Assembly (NCBI GenBank): GCA_030024065.1
Contig: JASEIE010000235.1
Coordinates: 1-6,385, forward strand
From: Thermodesulfobacteriota bacterium
Lineage (GTDB): Bacteria > Desulfobacterota > BSN033 > UBA1163
Direction of reading: 5' to 3'
DNA length: 6,385 nt
Shown: positions 1 to 5,426 of the stretch, one piece after another
How positions within the stretch are numbered: position 1 is the first letter of the stretch
Layout of the letters: each line of letters begins with the position of its first letter
Made by a program: the position numbers and the translations under genes
Notes under the pieces: generated by a model
What the model saw: the letters and a program-made list of their open reading frames with translations, nothing else
Databases searched by the model: none
What the model was told of the DNA's origin: nothing

Positions 1-7
1 TAAAAGG

Positions 8-48
8 AGTGCACTTTTGAAGTTTAAACAGTGCACTTTTCAAGTTTA
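8..48. repeat. Two 19-bp tandem repeats, possible end of an IS21-family element
   Basis: Two copies of a 19-bp unit (AGTGCACTTTTnAAGTTTA) lie at 8-26 and 30-48 with a 22-bp period. They differ only at the n position (G or C). A GTTTAAAC palindrome (22-29) bridges them. On the minus strand the block begins TGTTAGC at 55-49 and the two units then follow inward. Ends of IS21-family elements typically start with TG and carry several such subterminal transposase-binding repeats, so this may be the right terminus of an element lying to the left of the window. The alternative is a pair of regulator sites that once lay upstream of gcdA. No coding frame crosses it. The repeat is certain; its identity is inference. 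Confidence 0.6.
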
Positions 49-63
49 GCTAACATTGTCATT

Positions 64-74
64 AATTCTCTTCA
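64..74. repeat. Target site duplication, left copy (11 bp)
   Basis: AATTCTCTTCA sits immediately outside the left inverted repeat and is identical to 2323-2333 outside the right one. The match ends exactly at the element borders. Eleven base pairs fits IS4-family insertions, which usually duplicate about 8 to 13 bp, and argues against IS1634-type elements (5-6 bp). Confidence 0.95.
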
Positions 75-95
75 GTTCGATTCAGACATAAGAAG
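75..95 (+). repeat. Left terminal inverted repeat of the insertion sequence
   Basis: The outer 18 bp (GTTCGATTCAGACATAAG, 75-92) match the reverse complement of 2305-2322 at 17 of 18 positions; position 79 is the mismatch. Extending to 21 bp gives 19 of 21. This is the transposase 3' end of the element. Confidence 0.93.
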
Positions 96-304
96 GGGAG
101 AGGTGAGGGAGGCAGCTTGTTGCCCGGCCCGAAGCTGGGAAGTCAGGGCTTCACTCAGATAGGGGGGGCTGAGAGGGACAAATGGAGAGGGAAGAGAAGG
201 AGGCAAATTTGAAGAAAAGCTCTGAGAGGAAAAAACTTCTCCTGGCTATCCGATTGGACAGCATTCTAAACACCGGGGAGTGGCGGAGCGAACAGAAGGG
301 TCTA
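93..304 (-). other. Non-coding 3' region of the insertion sequence, C-rich in the transposase transcript
   Basis: These 212 bp separate the transposase stop from the left inverted repeat. No convincing gene is present; a plus-strand frame starting at 182 runs into the transposase antisense and looks like a shadow. In the sense of the transposase mRNA, the stretch 235-161 is about 84% pyrimidine with roughly 31 C and only 5 G, and is followed by short weak inverted repeats such as CAGCTT/AAGCTG (113-118 and 132-137). C-rich, G-poor, weakly structured RNA of this kind resembles a Rho loading site, so Rho-dependent termination is possible. No intrinsic terminator was found. Confidence 0.35.
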
Positions 305-1849
305 TCAAGGGGCTCTGATCTTTTCTCTTCTAAACTTCTTTATCCATCGACGCATTCTCTCTCGCGGCTTCTCTCTAAGATCCAGAATGATGTCGGTATA
401 CTCATCAAGGTCAAAGACGGCAAAGTATTTCTCGGCATAGACGATAACGGCATCCTTTCCTAATCGTTCTTCCTGTTTTAACGTCTCGATCGTCTTGGTG
501 CCCAACTCTTCATGATGGGTCGCCTTCAAATAGAGCTGAATCAAGGTATAGGTCAGCAAAACGAAAAAGACGTGGACCACGTCAGCATTGAAATTCGGAG
601 TGGTAAAGCAACCTACCCACCAACAATTCTTGATCTGGTCAATCCTCTCCTCGATTTGCATCCGCCCCTTGTAGAGCTCCCGGGCTAACCGGGGGTCTCT
701 GAATTCCTGGGTTGAAGCCAAGGCCCAGATCTCGCTCTTGCCATCTACCTTCCGGCTCCGTACCAGCACCACGTAAAGCGGAACCTCACAGCTGTCCCAC
801 GATTCCACCTTCCCCACCCCAGCCACTTCCTCTACCTCTATGACCCTCCCCCTCTCGTCCTTGACCTCTTCATATTTCATCCAGCTCACCTTCTCTATTT
901 TCGATATCCCCAAAGCATCCAGCAACGCATGCATGTTCGACTTCAAGGGAACTAAGCAGTCGATCCCGTGAGTCTTTTTAAACCGACTGATCATCGCCCC
1001 GTCGATAAACTCCCGATCCATGATTAAAAGCTTGATCACCCCTTTGCCGATCTGGGAAACAAATTGGTCCACAAGTTGTTCTCCCCATTTTAGCCCCGAT
1101 TCATCTCCTTTCCCCAAATGTCCACCGGCAAACATAAAATAATCGTCCTGCCGACTCCAATGAAGCAGGAGCGTCAATTTATAAGCCCGGGTATACTTAA
1201 ATCGCTTTCTCTCCTCCGGAGAAAGTTTCTTGACCTCCACATATCTCCCTTCCTGATCTAACGGCAAAAGGGCGGACTCCTTGTAATGAGGATTATCGGG
1301 AAGGCAAATCAAGGTGGGATCGAGGATAAAGACCCCCTCCTTGTCCGAATAGCCCCGATACCTTCTTAACCATTTCTGCACATCCATGTTATACCAATCC
1401 TCAACCTCAAAAGCCTCCGTATCGGTAAAAAACTTACGGGCCGTGTCCTGATCGATCGGAATCTTCCGCCCTTTCTTGTTCTTACTATTAAATCCCCCTC
1501 CCTTTAATCCCACATTAAATCCCACCCTTGTCAGAATCGAACCCGACCGAAGGATATACTCTAACTTCTGGAAAGCAGCGCTCCGATGGAGCTTCATCTG
1601 AAGGACACAGGCCAGAAGAAACCAAACCGGGATATTCTCCCTCTCCCGAGGGGTAGGATAACTTGACCCGCACCACTCAAAAAACCTCTCCTCTATCAAA
1701 AACCCAAAGAGCCGATCTTGAAAACTCCAGGAGGTCAAATCGAGATAGTCAATCCTGCCGTCTTTGAGTCTCCTAAGAACCTCAACCTTATTCTCCTTAA
1801 AGAGGATCAGTTCTCCGTCCACCCTTACCCCCTCCAGGTAACGGCTCAC
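305..1849 (-). CDS. IS4-family DDE transposase
   Basis: This 514-residue protein should cut and paste the surrounding element through an RNase H-like DDE catalytic core. The triad reads as D177 (FILDPT), D278 (IMDREF) and E400. E400 lies inside the IS4 signature Y-(2)-R-(3)-E-(6)-K, which is matched exactly by Y393, R396, E400 and K407. A long segment between D278 and E400, rich in beta-type residues, fits the IS4 insertion domain. The tail after about residue 450 is basic (REKPRERMRRWIKKFRREK) and may bind DNA. The start is GTG at 1849; an in-frame TAA lies just upstream and no other start codon intervenes. It overlaps the accessory gene by 53 bp in another frame. The nearest AAGGAG (1880-1875) is about 25 bp away, so translation is probably coupled to the upstream gene. 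No frameshift or stop is seen. Confidence 0.95.
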   Translation of the reverse strand: MSRYLEGVRVDGELILFKENKVEVLRRLKDGRIDYLDLTSWSFQDRLFGFLIEERFFEWCGSSYPTPRERENIPVWFLLACVLQMKLHRSAAFQKLEYILRSGSILTRVGFNVGLKGGGFNSKNKKGRKIPIDQDTARKFFTDTEAFEVEDWYNMDVQKWLRRYRGYSDKEGVFILDPTLICLPDNPHYKESALLPLDQEGRYVEVKKLSPEERKRFKYTRAYKLTLLLHWSRQDDYFMFAGGHLGKGDESGLKWGEQLVDQFVSQIGKGVIKLLIMDREFIDGAMISRFKKTHGIDCLVPLKSNMHALLDALGISKIEKVSWMKYEEVKDERGRVIEVEEVAGVGKVESWDSCEVPLYVVLVRSRKVDGKSEIWALASTQEFRDPRLARELYKGRMQIEERIDQIKNCWWVGCFTTPNFNADVVHVFFVLLTYTLIQLYLKATHHEELGTKTIETLKQEERLGKDAVIVYAEKYFAVFDLDEYTDIILDLREKPRERMRRWIKKFRREKIRAP

Positions 1850-2186
1850 AACGTAATCGCCCGATCTCTCTTAACTCCTTCTCGATCTCGCGATTCACCT
1901 TCACCCAGGAAGCCATGGCCTTCATGAACCCCCTCCAGATCAAGGCCCGCCTCCGCCAATATTGCACCTCCCCTTTGCGAACATAGCGGTGTCGGCTCTC
2001 CCCTTGAATCGAAGCTGAAAGATAATACTCCACAGGACCTCCGGGTCTTAGCCTCCGCGGCATAAAAGAGGCGGCCACCATCGGCCCACGGCCCATCGCG
2101 ATCCGCTCGAACCGTGCCCGCTTCTGAATTAAAAGGCTGACCTTTTGCCGATGGATGGAGAGCGTCTTCAGATTCATAACACCCAT
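1797..2186 (-). CDS. Small accessory protein of the insertion sequence, possibly DUF6788-like
   Basis: This is the first gene of the element, 129 residues and strongly basic. Residues 1-30 are a basic leader and residues 32-75 form a compact block around GRGPMVAASF, EYYLSASI and RHRYVRKGEV. Residues 76-112 look helical (WRRRALIWRGFMKAMASW, then NREIEKELREI). The Tyr-Tyr-Leu-Ser plus RYVRK pattern recalls DUF6788 proteins found beside transposases, but the Cys-rich loop usual in that group is absent, so the assignment is tentative. A role as DNA-binding helper or regulator of the transposase is inference. Two starts compete: ATG at 2186, which overlaps the best -10 hexamer, and ATG at 2177 (Met4), which lies at the predicted transcript start. 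Neither has a good ribosome binding site. Its end overlaps the transposase start by 53 bp. Confidence 0.7.
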   Translation of the reverse strand: MGVMNLKTLSIHRQKVSLLIQKRARFERIAMGRGPMVAASFMPRRLRPGGPVEYYLSASIQGESRHRYVRKGEVQYWRRRALIWRGFMKAMASWVKVNREIEKELREIGRLRCEPLPGGGKGGRRTDPL

Positions 2187-2210
2187 TATATATATTAGGT
2201 GTTATAAATC
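2171..2210 (-). promoter_or_regulatory. 13-bp inverted repeat over the promoter and start codons of the transposase operon
   Basis: Arms 2171-2183 and 2198-2210 match at 12 of 13 positions, with a 14-bp spacer. In minus-strand RNA the one mismatch becomes a U-G wobble, so all 13 positions pair; in plus-strand RNA it stays a C-A mismatch. The ATG at 2186 falls at the end of the loop and the ATG at 2177 inside the stem. It could be an operator for a dimeric regulator, or an RNA hairpin that forms only in transcripts started outside the element. Confidence 0.55.
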
Positions 2211-2212
2211 AA
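2185..2212 (-). promoter_or_regulatory. Predicted sigma70-like promoter of the transposase operon
   Basis: On the minus strand TTGATT (2212-2207) and a perfect TATAAT (2190-2185) are separated by 16 bp. Transcription would start near 2178, right at the ATG at 2177, giving a nearly leaderless mRNA. The -10 hexamer includes the A and T of the ATG at 2186, so this promoter cannot serve that upstream start. Confidence 0.5.
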
Positions 2213-2301
2213 GAAAAAAATATAATGAATTAAAATTTTATACCACTTTGTTCTCCATTCCCTCGCGTAACCCCCTGCCATACCGGCCTCCACAGGACTT
2301 A

Positions 2302-2322
2302 CTCCTTATGTCTGAATTGAAC
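2302..2322 (-). repeat. Right terminal inverted repeat of the insertion sequence
   Basis: Read on the minus strand this begins GTTCAATTCAGACATAAG (2322-2305) and matches the left end at 17 of 18 positions, or 19 of 21 when extended inward. It lies about 115 bp upstream of the first gene of the element. Confidence 0.93.
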
Positions 2323-2333
2323 AATTCTCTTCA
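2323..2333. repeat. Target site duplication, right copy (11 bp)
   Basis: AATTCTCTTCA is identical to 64-74 and abuts the right inverted repeat. Removing the element and one copy rejoins 1-74 to 2334 onward. Confidence 0.95.
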
Positions 2334-2385
2334 TAGGACTCTGTCAAAAAGGCAGATCAGAAAACACTCAGGGATTAAAGAAAAT

Positions 2386-2414
2386 TTGAATTTTTAAATG
2401 AAATGCTGAATAAT
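2386..2414 (+). promoter_or_regulatory. Predicted sigma70-like promoter of gcdA
   Basis: TTGAAT (2386-2391) and AATAAT (2409-2414) are separated by 17 bp. They match the consensus at 4 of 6 and 5 of 6 positions in an AT-rich stretch. The expected start near 2421 leaves a leader of about 70 nt. The promoter lies outside the insertion sequence, about 53 bp past the right target duplication, so the core survived the insertion. Confidence 0.5.
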
Positions 2415-2492
2415 TTATTTCCTGAATTCACGAAGGCGACAGAAGAAGGACTGTTCAAACATCGATCCAGGATGGCTTAATAGGAGGAGAGT

Positions 2493-4226
2493 ATGAGACC
2501 TTATTTTGAGAAGATGACCCCCATTGGGAATCCCCTGACTGATAAGCAGAAGGAAAATCTCGGGGAGAATCAAATCCAAATAGCAAAGGTGGAAGAAGAG
2601 CTGGAGGAGGCGGTAAGAAGGGTCAAAAAGGCGGGTTTTCCATCGGAAAAAATTCATCAAAGAGGGCAAACAACGGTTTGGGAAAGAATCGAATATTTGA
2701 TCGATCCGGGAACATGGTGCCCACTTCACACCCTTTTTAATCCAAATTTCAACGAGGAGGGCGCAACCGGCGTGATAGATGGGTTGGCAAAAATCAGCGG
2801 GAGATGGGCCGTTGTGATCGGTTTTGACAACAAGATCCTGGCCGGTTCATGGATTGCAGGGCAACCGGAAAATAACCTTAGAGTCACCGATCTCTCTAAG
2901 AGACTCCGTATCCCTCTCGTGTGGCTTGTCAACTGTAGCGGGGTGAAGCTCACGGAACAGCAAGAGGTTTATGCAAACCGTCGGGGTGGAGGCGCCATTT
3001 TTTTCAGAAATGCAGAATTGGAAAAACTTGGCATCCCCGTACTTGCGGGCATCTACGGTACAAATCCTGCTGGCGGCGGTTATCATGGGATCAGCCCGAC
3101 AATCCTTATTGCCCATAAAGACGCTAACATTGCCGTAGGCGGCGGTGGGATTATGAGCGGCATGAACCCCAGAGGGTACTTCGATGAAATCACTGTGCAG
3201 CAACTCGTAGAAACTGCTCGTCATTTTAAGGAGGTGCCTCCAGGAAGTGTTGCCATTCACTTCAAAGAAACGGGTTTCTTCAAAGAGGTTTACGATACAG
3301 AAAAGGGAGTGTTGGAGGCCCTGAAGAAATATATGTCCATGGTTCCTGCCTATGCCCCTGACTTCTTTCGTGTGGCAGAACCCACGGATCCTAAATATCC
3401 GGGAGAGGAGATCAACCTGATCGTTCCCTTCAATCAGAAAAGGAGCTATGACTTCGAAGAGGTGCTTGCCCGTATTTTTGACAACAGTGAGCATTTCGAA
3501 TTCAAACCAAACTACGGTCCTGAGGTTTATACAGGTCTGGCAAAAATTGACGGTTTTCTTGTGGCGCTCATTGGCAATCGGCAGGGATTTCTGGGCGCCA
3601 ACTATCCTGAATATGCCTCTTACGCTGGGATTGGTGGTAAGCTATACCGGCAGGGTTTGATCAAGATGAATGAATTCGTCGTACTTTGTGGACGCGATCG
3701 AATCCCAATTGTGTGGTTTCAAGATACCACTGGGATTGATGTGGGCGACGAAGCAGAGAAGGCGGAGCTTCTTGCTCTCGGACAATCCCTGATCTATTCG
3801 ATCGAACAGACCGATGTGCCGCACATGTGTATTGTTCTCAGAAAAGGGACGGCTGCATCCCACTATATCATGGGTGGCCCCACCGCCAACAACCACAATG
3901 CCTTTACATTAGGCACCCCTACAACCGAGATCTATGTCATGCATGGGGAAACAGCGGCAGCTGCATCATTTGCGCGGCGCTTGGTCAAAGAAAAGGACGC
4001 TGGGCGCCCACTCACACCCATTATCGATCAAATGAATGAGCTTATAAAGCATTATTATGAGCACTCTAGACCTATTTACTGCGCCGTCAAGGGCTTCGTA
4101 GATGAAGTGGTGTCCTTCGCTCACATCAGGAAATATATTGCCGCCTTCGCAGGCTGTTCGTATCAAAATCCCTCGTCCATCTGTCCACAACACCAAATGA
4201 TGATTCCGAGAATTATTAAAGGGTGA
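2493..4226 (+). CDS. gcdA: Glutaconyl-CoA decarboxylase alpha subunit (carboxyltransferase)
   Basis: GcdA moves the carboxyl group of glutaconyl-CoA to a biotin carrier, giving crotonyl-CoA; in the full membrane enzyme a beta subunit then releases CO2 and exports Na+. This 577-residue protein has the usual length (about 587) and recalls the Acidaminococcus protein from its start (RPYFEKM..IGNPL). It is a tandem carboxyltransferase. The N-terminal half, about 60-310, holds NCSGVK (147-152), RRGGG (163-167) and GTNPAGGGYH (189-198). The C-terminal half, about 325-570, holds GIGGKLYRQG, QDTTGIDVGDEAEKAE (from 410), GGPTANN (461-467) and the tail YQNPSSICPQHQM. The unique N-terminus and the RRGGG/GTNPAGGGYH signature favour GcdA over propionyl- or methylcrotonyl-CoA carboxylase. 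AGGAGG (2482-2487) sits 5 nt before the ATG. No beta, gamma or delta subunit gene follows in the window. No clear terminator was seen after the stop. Confidence 0.9.
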   Translation: MRPYFEKMTPIGNPLTDKQKENLGENQIQIAKVEEELEEAVRRVKKAGFPSEKIHQRGQTTVWERIEYLIDPGTWCPLHTLFNPNFNEEGATGVIDGLAKISGRWAVVIGFDNKILAGSWIAGQPENNLRVTDLSKRLRIPLVWLVNCSGVKLTEQQEVYANRRGGGAIFFRNAELEKLGIPVLAGIYGTNPAGGGYHGISPTILIAHKDANIAVGGGGIMSGMNPRGYFDEITVQQLVETARHFKEVPPGSVAIHFKETGFFKEVYDTEKGVLEALKKYMSMVPAYAPDFFRVAEPTDPKYPGEEINLIVPFNQKRSYDFEEVLARIFDNSEHFEFKPNYGPEVYTGLAKIDGFLVALIGNRQGFLGANYPEYASYAGIGGKLYRQGLIKMNEFVVLCGRDRIPIVWFQDTTGIDVGDEAEKAELLALGQSLIYSIEQTDVPHMCIVLRKGTAASHYIMGGPTANNHNAFTLGTPTTEIYVMHGETAAAASFARRLVKEKDAGRPLTPIIDQMNELIKHYYEHSRPIYCAVKGFVDEVVSFAHIRKYIAAFAGCSYQNPSSICPQHQMMIPRIIKG

Positions 4227-4563
4227 AGAGAAACGAAATGATAAAAGGGGCTGTCATTGAGGCTTCAAAAATAGTTACCCGGTAGCCCGATCTGGCCAGG
4301 TGATAAGCGCAGGATAGGCCAGCCGGTCCTGACCCGATGACGGAGGCATAGGCTTCAAGTTATTTCTGCTGGCCCATCAAAGCAACGAATCCTTTAATGT
4401 CATTTCCGATCAGGCATTGAGTGGCACAGGAAGCAATCTTCTACTTGTCCAAAGGTCGGTGCAGGGATGGGGTGTAAGCCTTGGTGGGGCAGACATGGGT
4501 GCAGGTCTTACCCCCCACAAATTTGTCAATGTGAAAACGGGATTGAGATACGACCAGTTTCAT
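4216..4563 (-). pseudogene. Decayed iron-sulfur/FAD oxidoreductase (GltD-like) remnant
   Basis: One minus-strand frame from ATG 4563 to TAA 4218-4216 reads as a broken gene of 115 codons with two internal stops, TAG at 4443-4441 and TAA at 4362-4360. In order it shows KTCTHVCPTKAY, a cluster-type motif; then KIASCATQCLIGNDIKGFVA and LMGQQK(stop)LEAYA, which match the N-terminal [4Fe-4S] domain of GltD-like flavoproteins; then VIGSGPAGLSCAYHLARSGY and RVTIFEA, a textbook FAD-binding fold. About 80 residues normally between LEAYA and VIGSGPAGL are missing, and everything after FEAS is lost where it meets the gcdA 3' end. KFVGGKTC may derive from a Cys-x2-Cys-x2-Cys motif whose first two cysteines mutated. 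The second stop fits a lost Tyr codon (GKYLEAY-type). It lies 71 bp beyond the second dehydrogenase stop, as a former third operon gene would. Confidence 0.8.
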
Positions 4564-4619
4564 GCGTCAAGCCTCACGATATAAAAAAGTGCGATTCCCA
4601 GTCCAGTAGTACGACGTTC
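4560..4619 (-). pseudogene. Possible C-terminal scrap of a membrane protein gene
   Basis: An open minus-strand stretch of 19 codons reads ERRTTGLGIALFYIVRLDA and ends in TGA (4562-4560). That stop overlaps the ATG of the oxidoreductase relic as ATGA, a classic coupled junction between operon genes. The hydrophobic GLGIALFYIV could be the end of a membrane helix. There is no start codon and a stop lies directly upstream, so it could equally be chance. Confidence 0.2.
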
Positions 4620-4634
4620 TCATAAATGGCGATT

Positions 4635-5405
4635 TCAGCTCATGGCTCTGCCGCCATCGACCGGCAAAGCGACACCGGTAATGTAGGAAGTTTCTGGCGA
4701 TACGAGGAAAAGGGCTGCTTGGGCCATCTCCTCTGGAGTGCCCAGCCGCTTAATGGGTCGAATCTGTATATTCATCTGAGTATATTCTTCAGGGACGATC
4801 TCCGGGTTGCGTGCAAGGACACCCTGCCACAAGGGTGTGGAAGATATCGGACCCGGACATACAGCATTTACCCGGATGCCGTCTTTTGCGAGGGCAACTG
4901 CTAAGGCTCTGGTTAGCATAATCAATCCAGCCTTTGAGACTGAGTAAGCCGGAGATTCTGAAGAAGGCCGCAAACCCAGGCCGGAGGCTGTAAAAAGGAT
5001 AGACCCACCGCCTGCTTTTTTGATCTCGGGAGCAGCAAATTTCGCTCCGAAGAAACCGGCTTTCAAGTGTATATCCATAATCTGGTCGTAAGCTTCTTCT
5101 GTCGTCAACTCGATACGACCTGGGCCGGCAACACCGGCATTGTGGTAGAAGATATGGAGCTTACCGTATTGGTCTACCGTCGTTTTCACCATTTTTTCAA
5201 CTTCATTTATATTTACAAGGTTTACATATGTAAAAAATGCGTCTCCACCGTCTTTCTTAATTGTCTGCACGGTTTTAATTGCATCTTTCTCATTGATATC
5301 AGCAATGACCACCTGAGCTCCCTCTTTGGCAAACAAGATGGCAGTAGCTCGACCGATTCCTGTTGCACCACCCGTTATCAAAGCCACTTTTCCCTGAAGT
5401 TTCAT
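4635..5405 (-). CDS. Short-chain dehydrogenase/reductase, NAD-type, with atypical tetrad
   Basis: This 256-residue protein has the classical SDR length and fold. It should interconvert a hydroxyl and a keto group in the cytoplasm with a nicotinamide cofactor. The cofactor loop is TGGATGIG (11-18), and D36 at the end of the second strand predicts NAD rather than NADP. HNAG (88-91), S141, Y154 and K158 (YSVSK), and VCPGP (182-186) are all in place. The Asn of the catalytic tetrad, expected in the motif near 113, is His (DIHLKAGF), and N62 replaces the usual Asp beside the adenine ring. AGGAGG (5421-5416) lies 10 nt before the ATG, inside the 21-bp gap after the first dehydrogenase, so the two are co-transcribed. 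The substrate is unknown; FabG-like or BadH-like alicyclic hydroxyacyl-CoA oxidation are options. Confidence 0.92.
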   Translation of the reverse strand: MKLQGKVALITGGATGIGRATAILFAKEGAQVVIADINEKDAIKTVQTIKKDGGDAFFTYVNLVNINEVEKMVKTTVDQYGKLHIFYHNAGVAGPGRIELTTEEAYDQIMDIHLKAGFFGAKFAAPEIKKAGGGSILFTASGLGLRPSSESPAYSVSKAGLIMLTRALAVALAKDGIRVNAVCPGPISSTPLWQGVLARNPEIVPEEYTQMNIQIRPIKRLGTPEEMAQAALFLVSPETSYITGVALPVDGGRAMS

Positions 5406-5426
5406 GGTTCATCAGCCTCCTTCTAT

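Larger units (their letters stand above)
75..2322 (-). mobile_element. Complete IS4-type insertion sequence, 2,248 bp
   Basis: Inverted repeats at 75-95 and 2302-2322 enclose two minus-strand genes: a 129-residue accessory protein and a 514-residue DDE transposase. A perfect 11-bp duplication flanks the element, so it inserted here as a unit and its edges have not decayed. The transposase catalytic residues are intact, so it may still be active. At 2,248 bp it is longer than simple IS4 members because of the extra gene and about 210 bp of non-coding DNA behind the transposase. It lies about 50 bp upstream of the predicted gcdA core promoter. The exact subgroup cannot be assigned without a database of insertion sequences. 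Confidence 0.95.

Noticed and set aside
228..246. Small hairpin with T run behind the transposase
   Set aside because: The T run is inside the loop and stem rather than after it, so it does not fit an intrinsic terminator.
182..463. Plus-strand reading frame of 93 codons at the left of the insertion sequence
   Set aside because: Its second half is antisense to the transposase end, its composition just follows the purine-rich strand, and no family is recognisable.
2317..2339. Outward -35-like TTGAAC at the tip of the right inverted repeat, pointing to gcdA
   Set aside because: At 17 bp downstream the sequence is TCTGTC, with no acceptable -10, so a hybrid promoter is not supported.
2847..3494. 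Long minus-strand frame of 215 codons inside gcdA
   Set aside because: It is a shadow of a strongly conserved gene and has no recognisable family or ribosome binding site.
4238..4285. Plus-strand ATG frame just after gcdA (MIKGAVIEASKIVTR)
   Set aside because: Only 15 codons and exactly antisense to the FAD-motif end of the relic, with no ribosome binding site.
4295..4325. CTGGCC/GGCCAG inverted repeat after gcdA as a terminator
   Set aside because: The 6-bp arms are 19 bp apart, there is no T tract, and they lie in former coding sequence of the relic.
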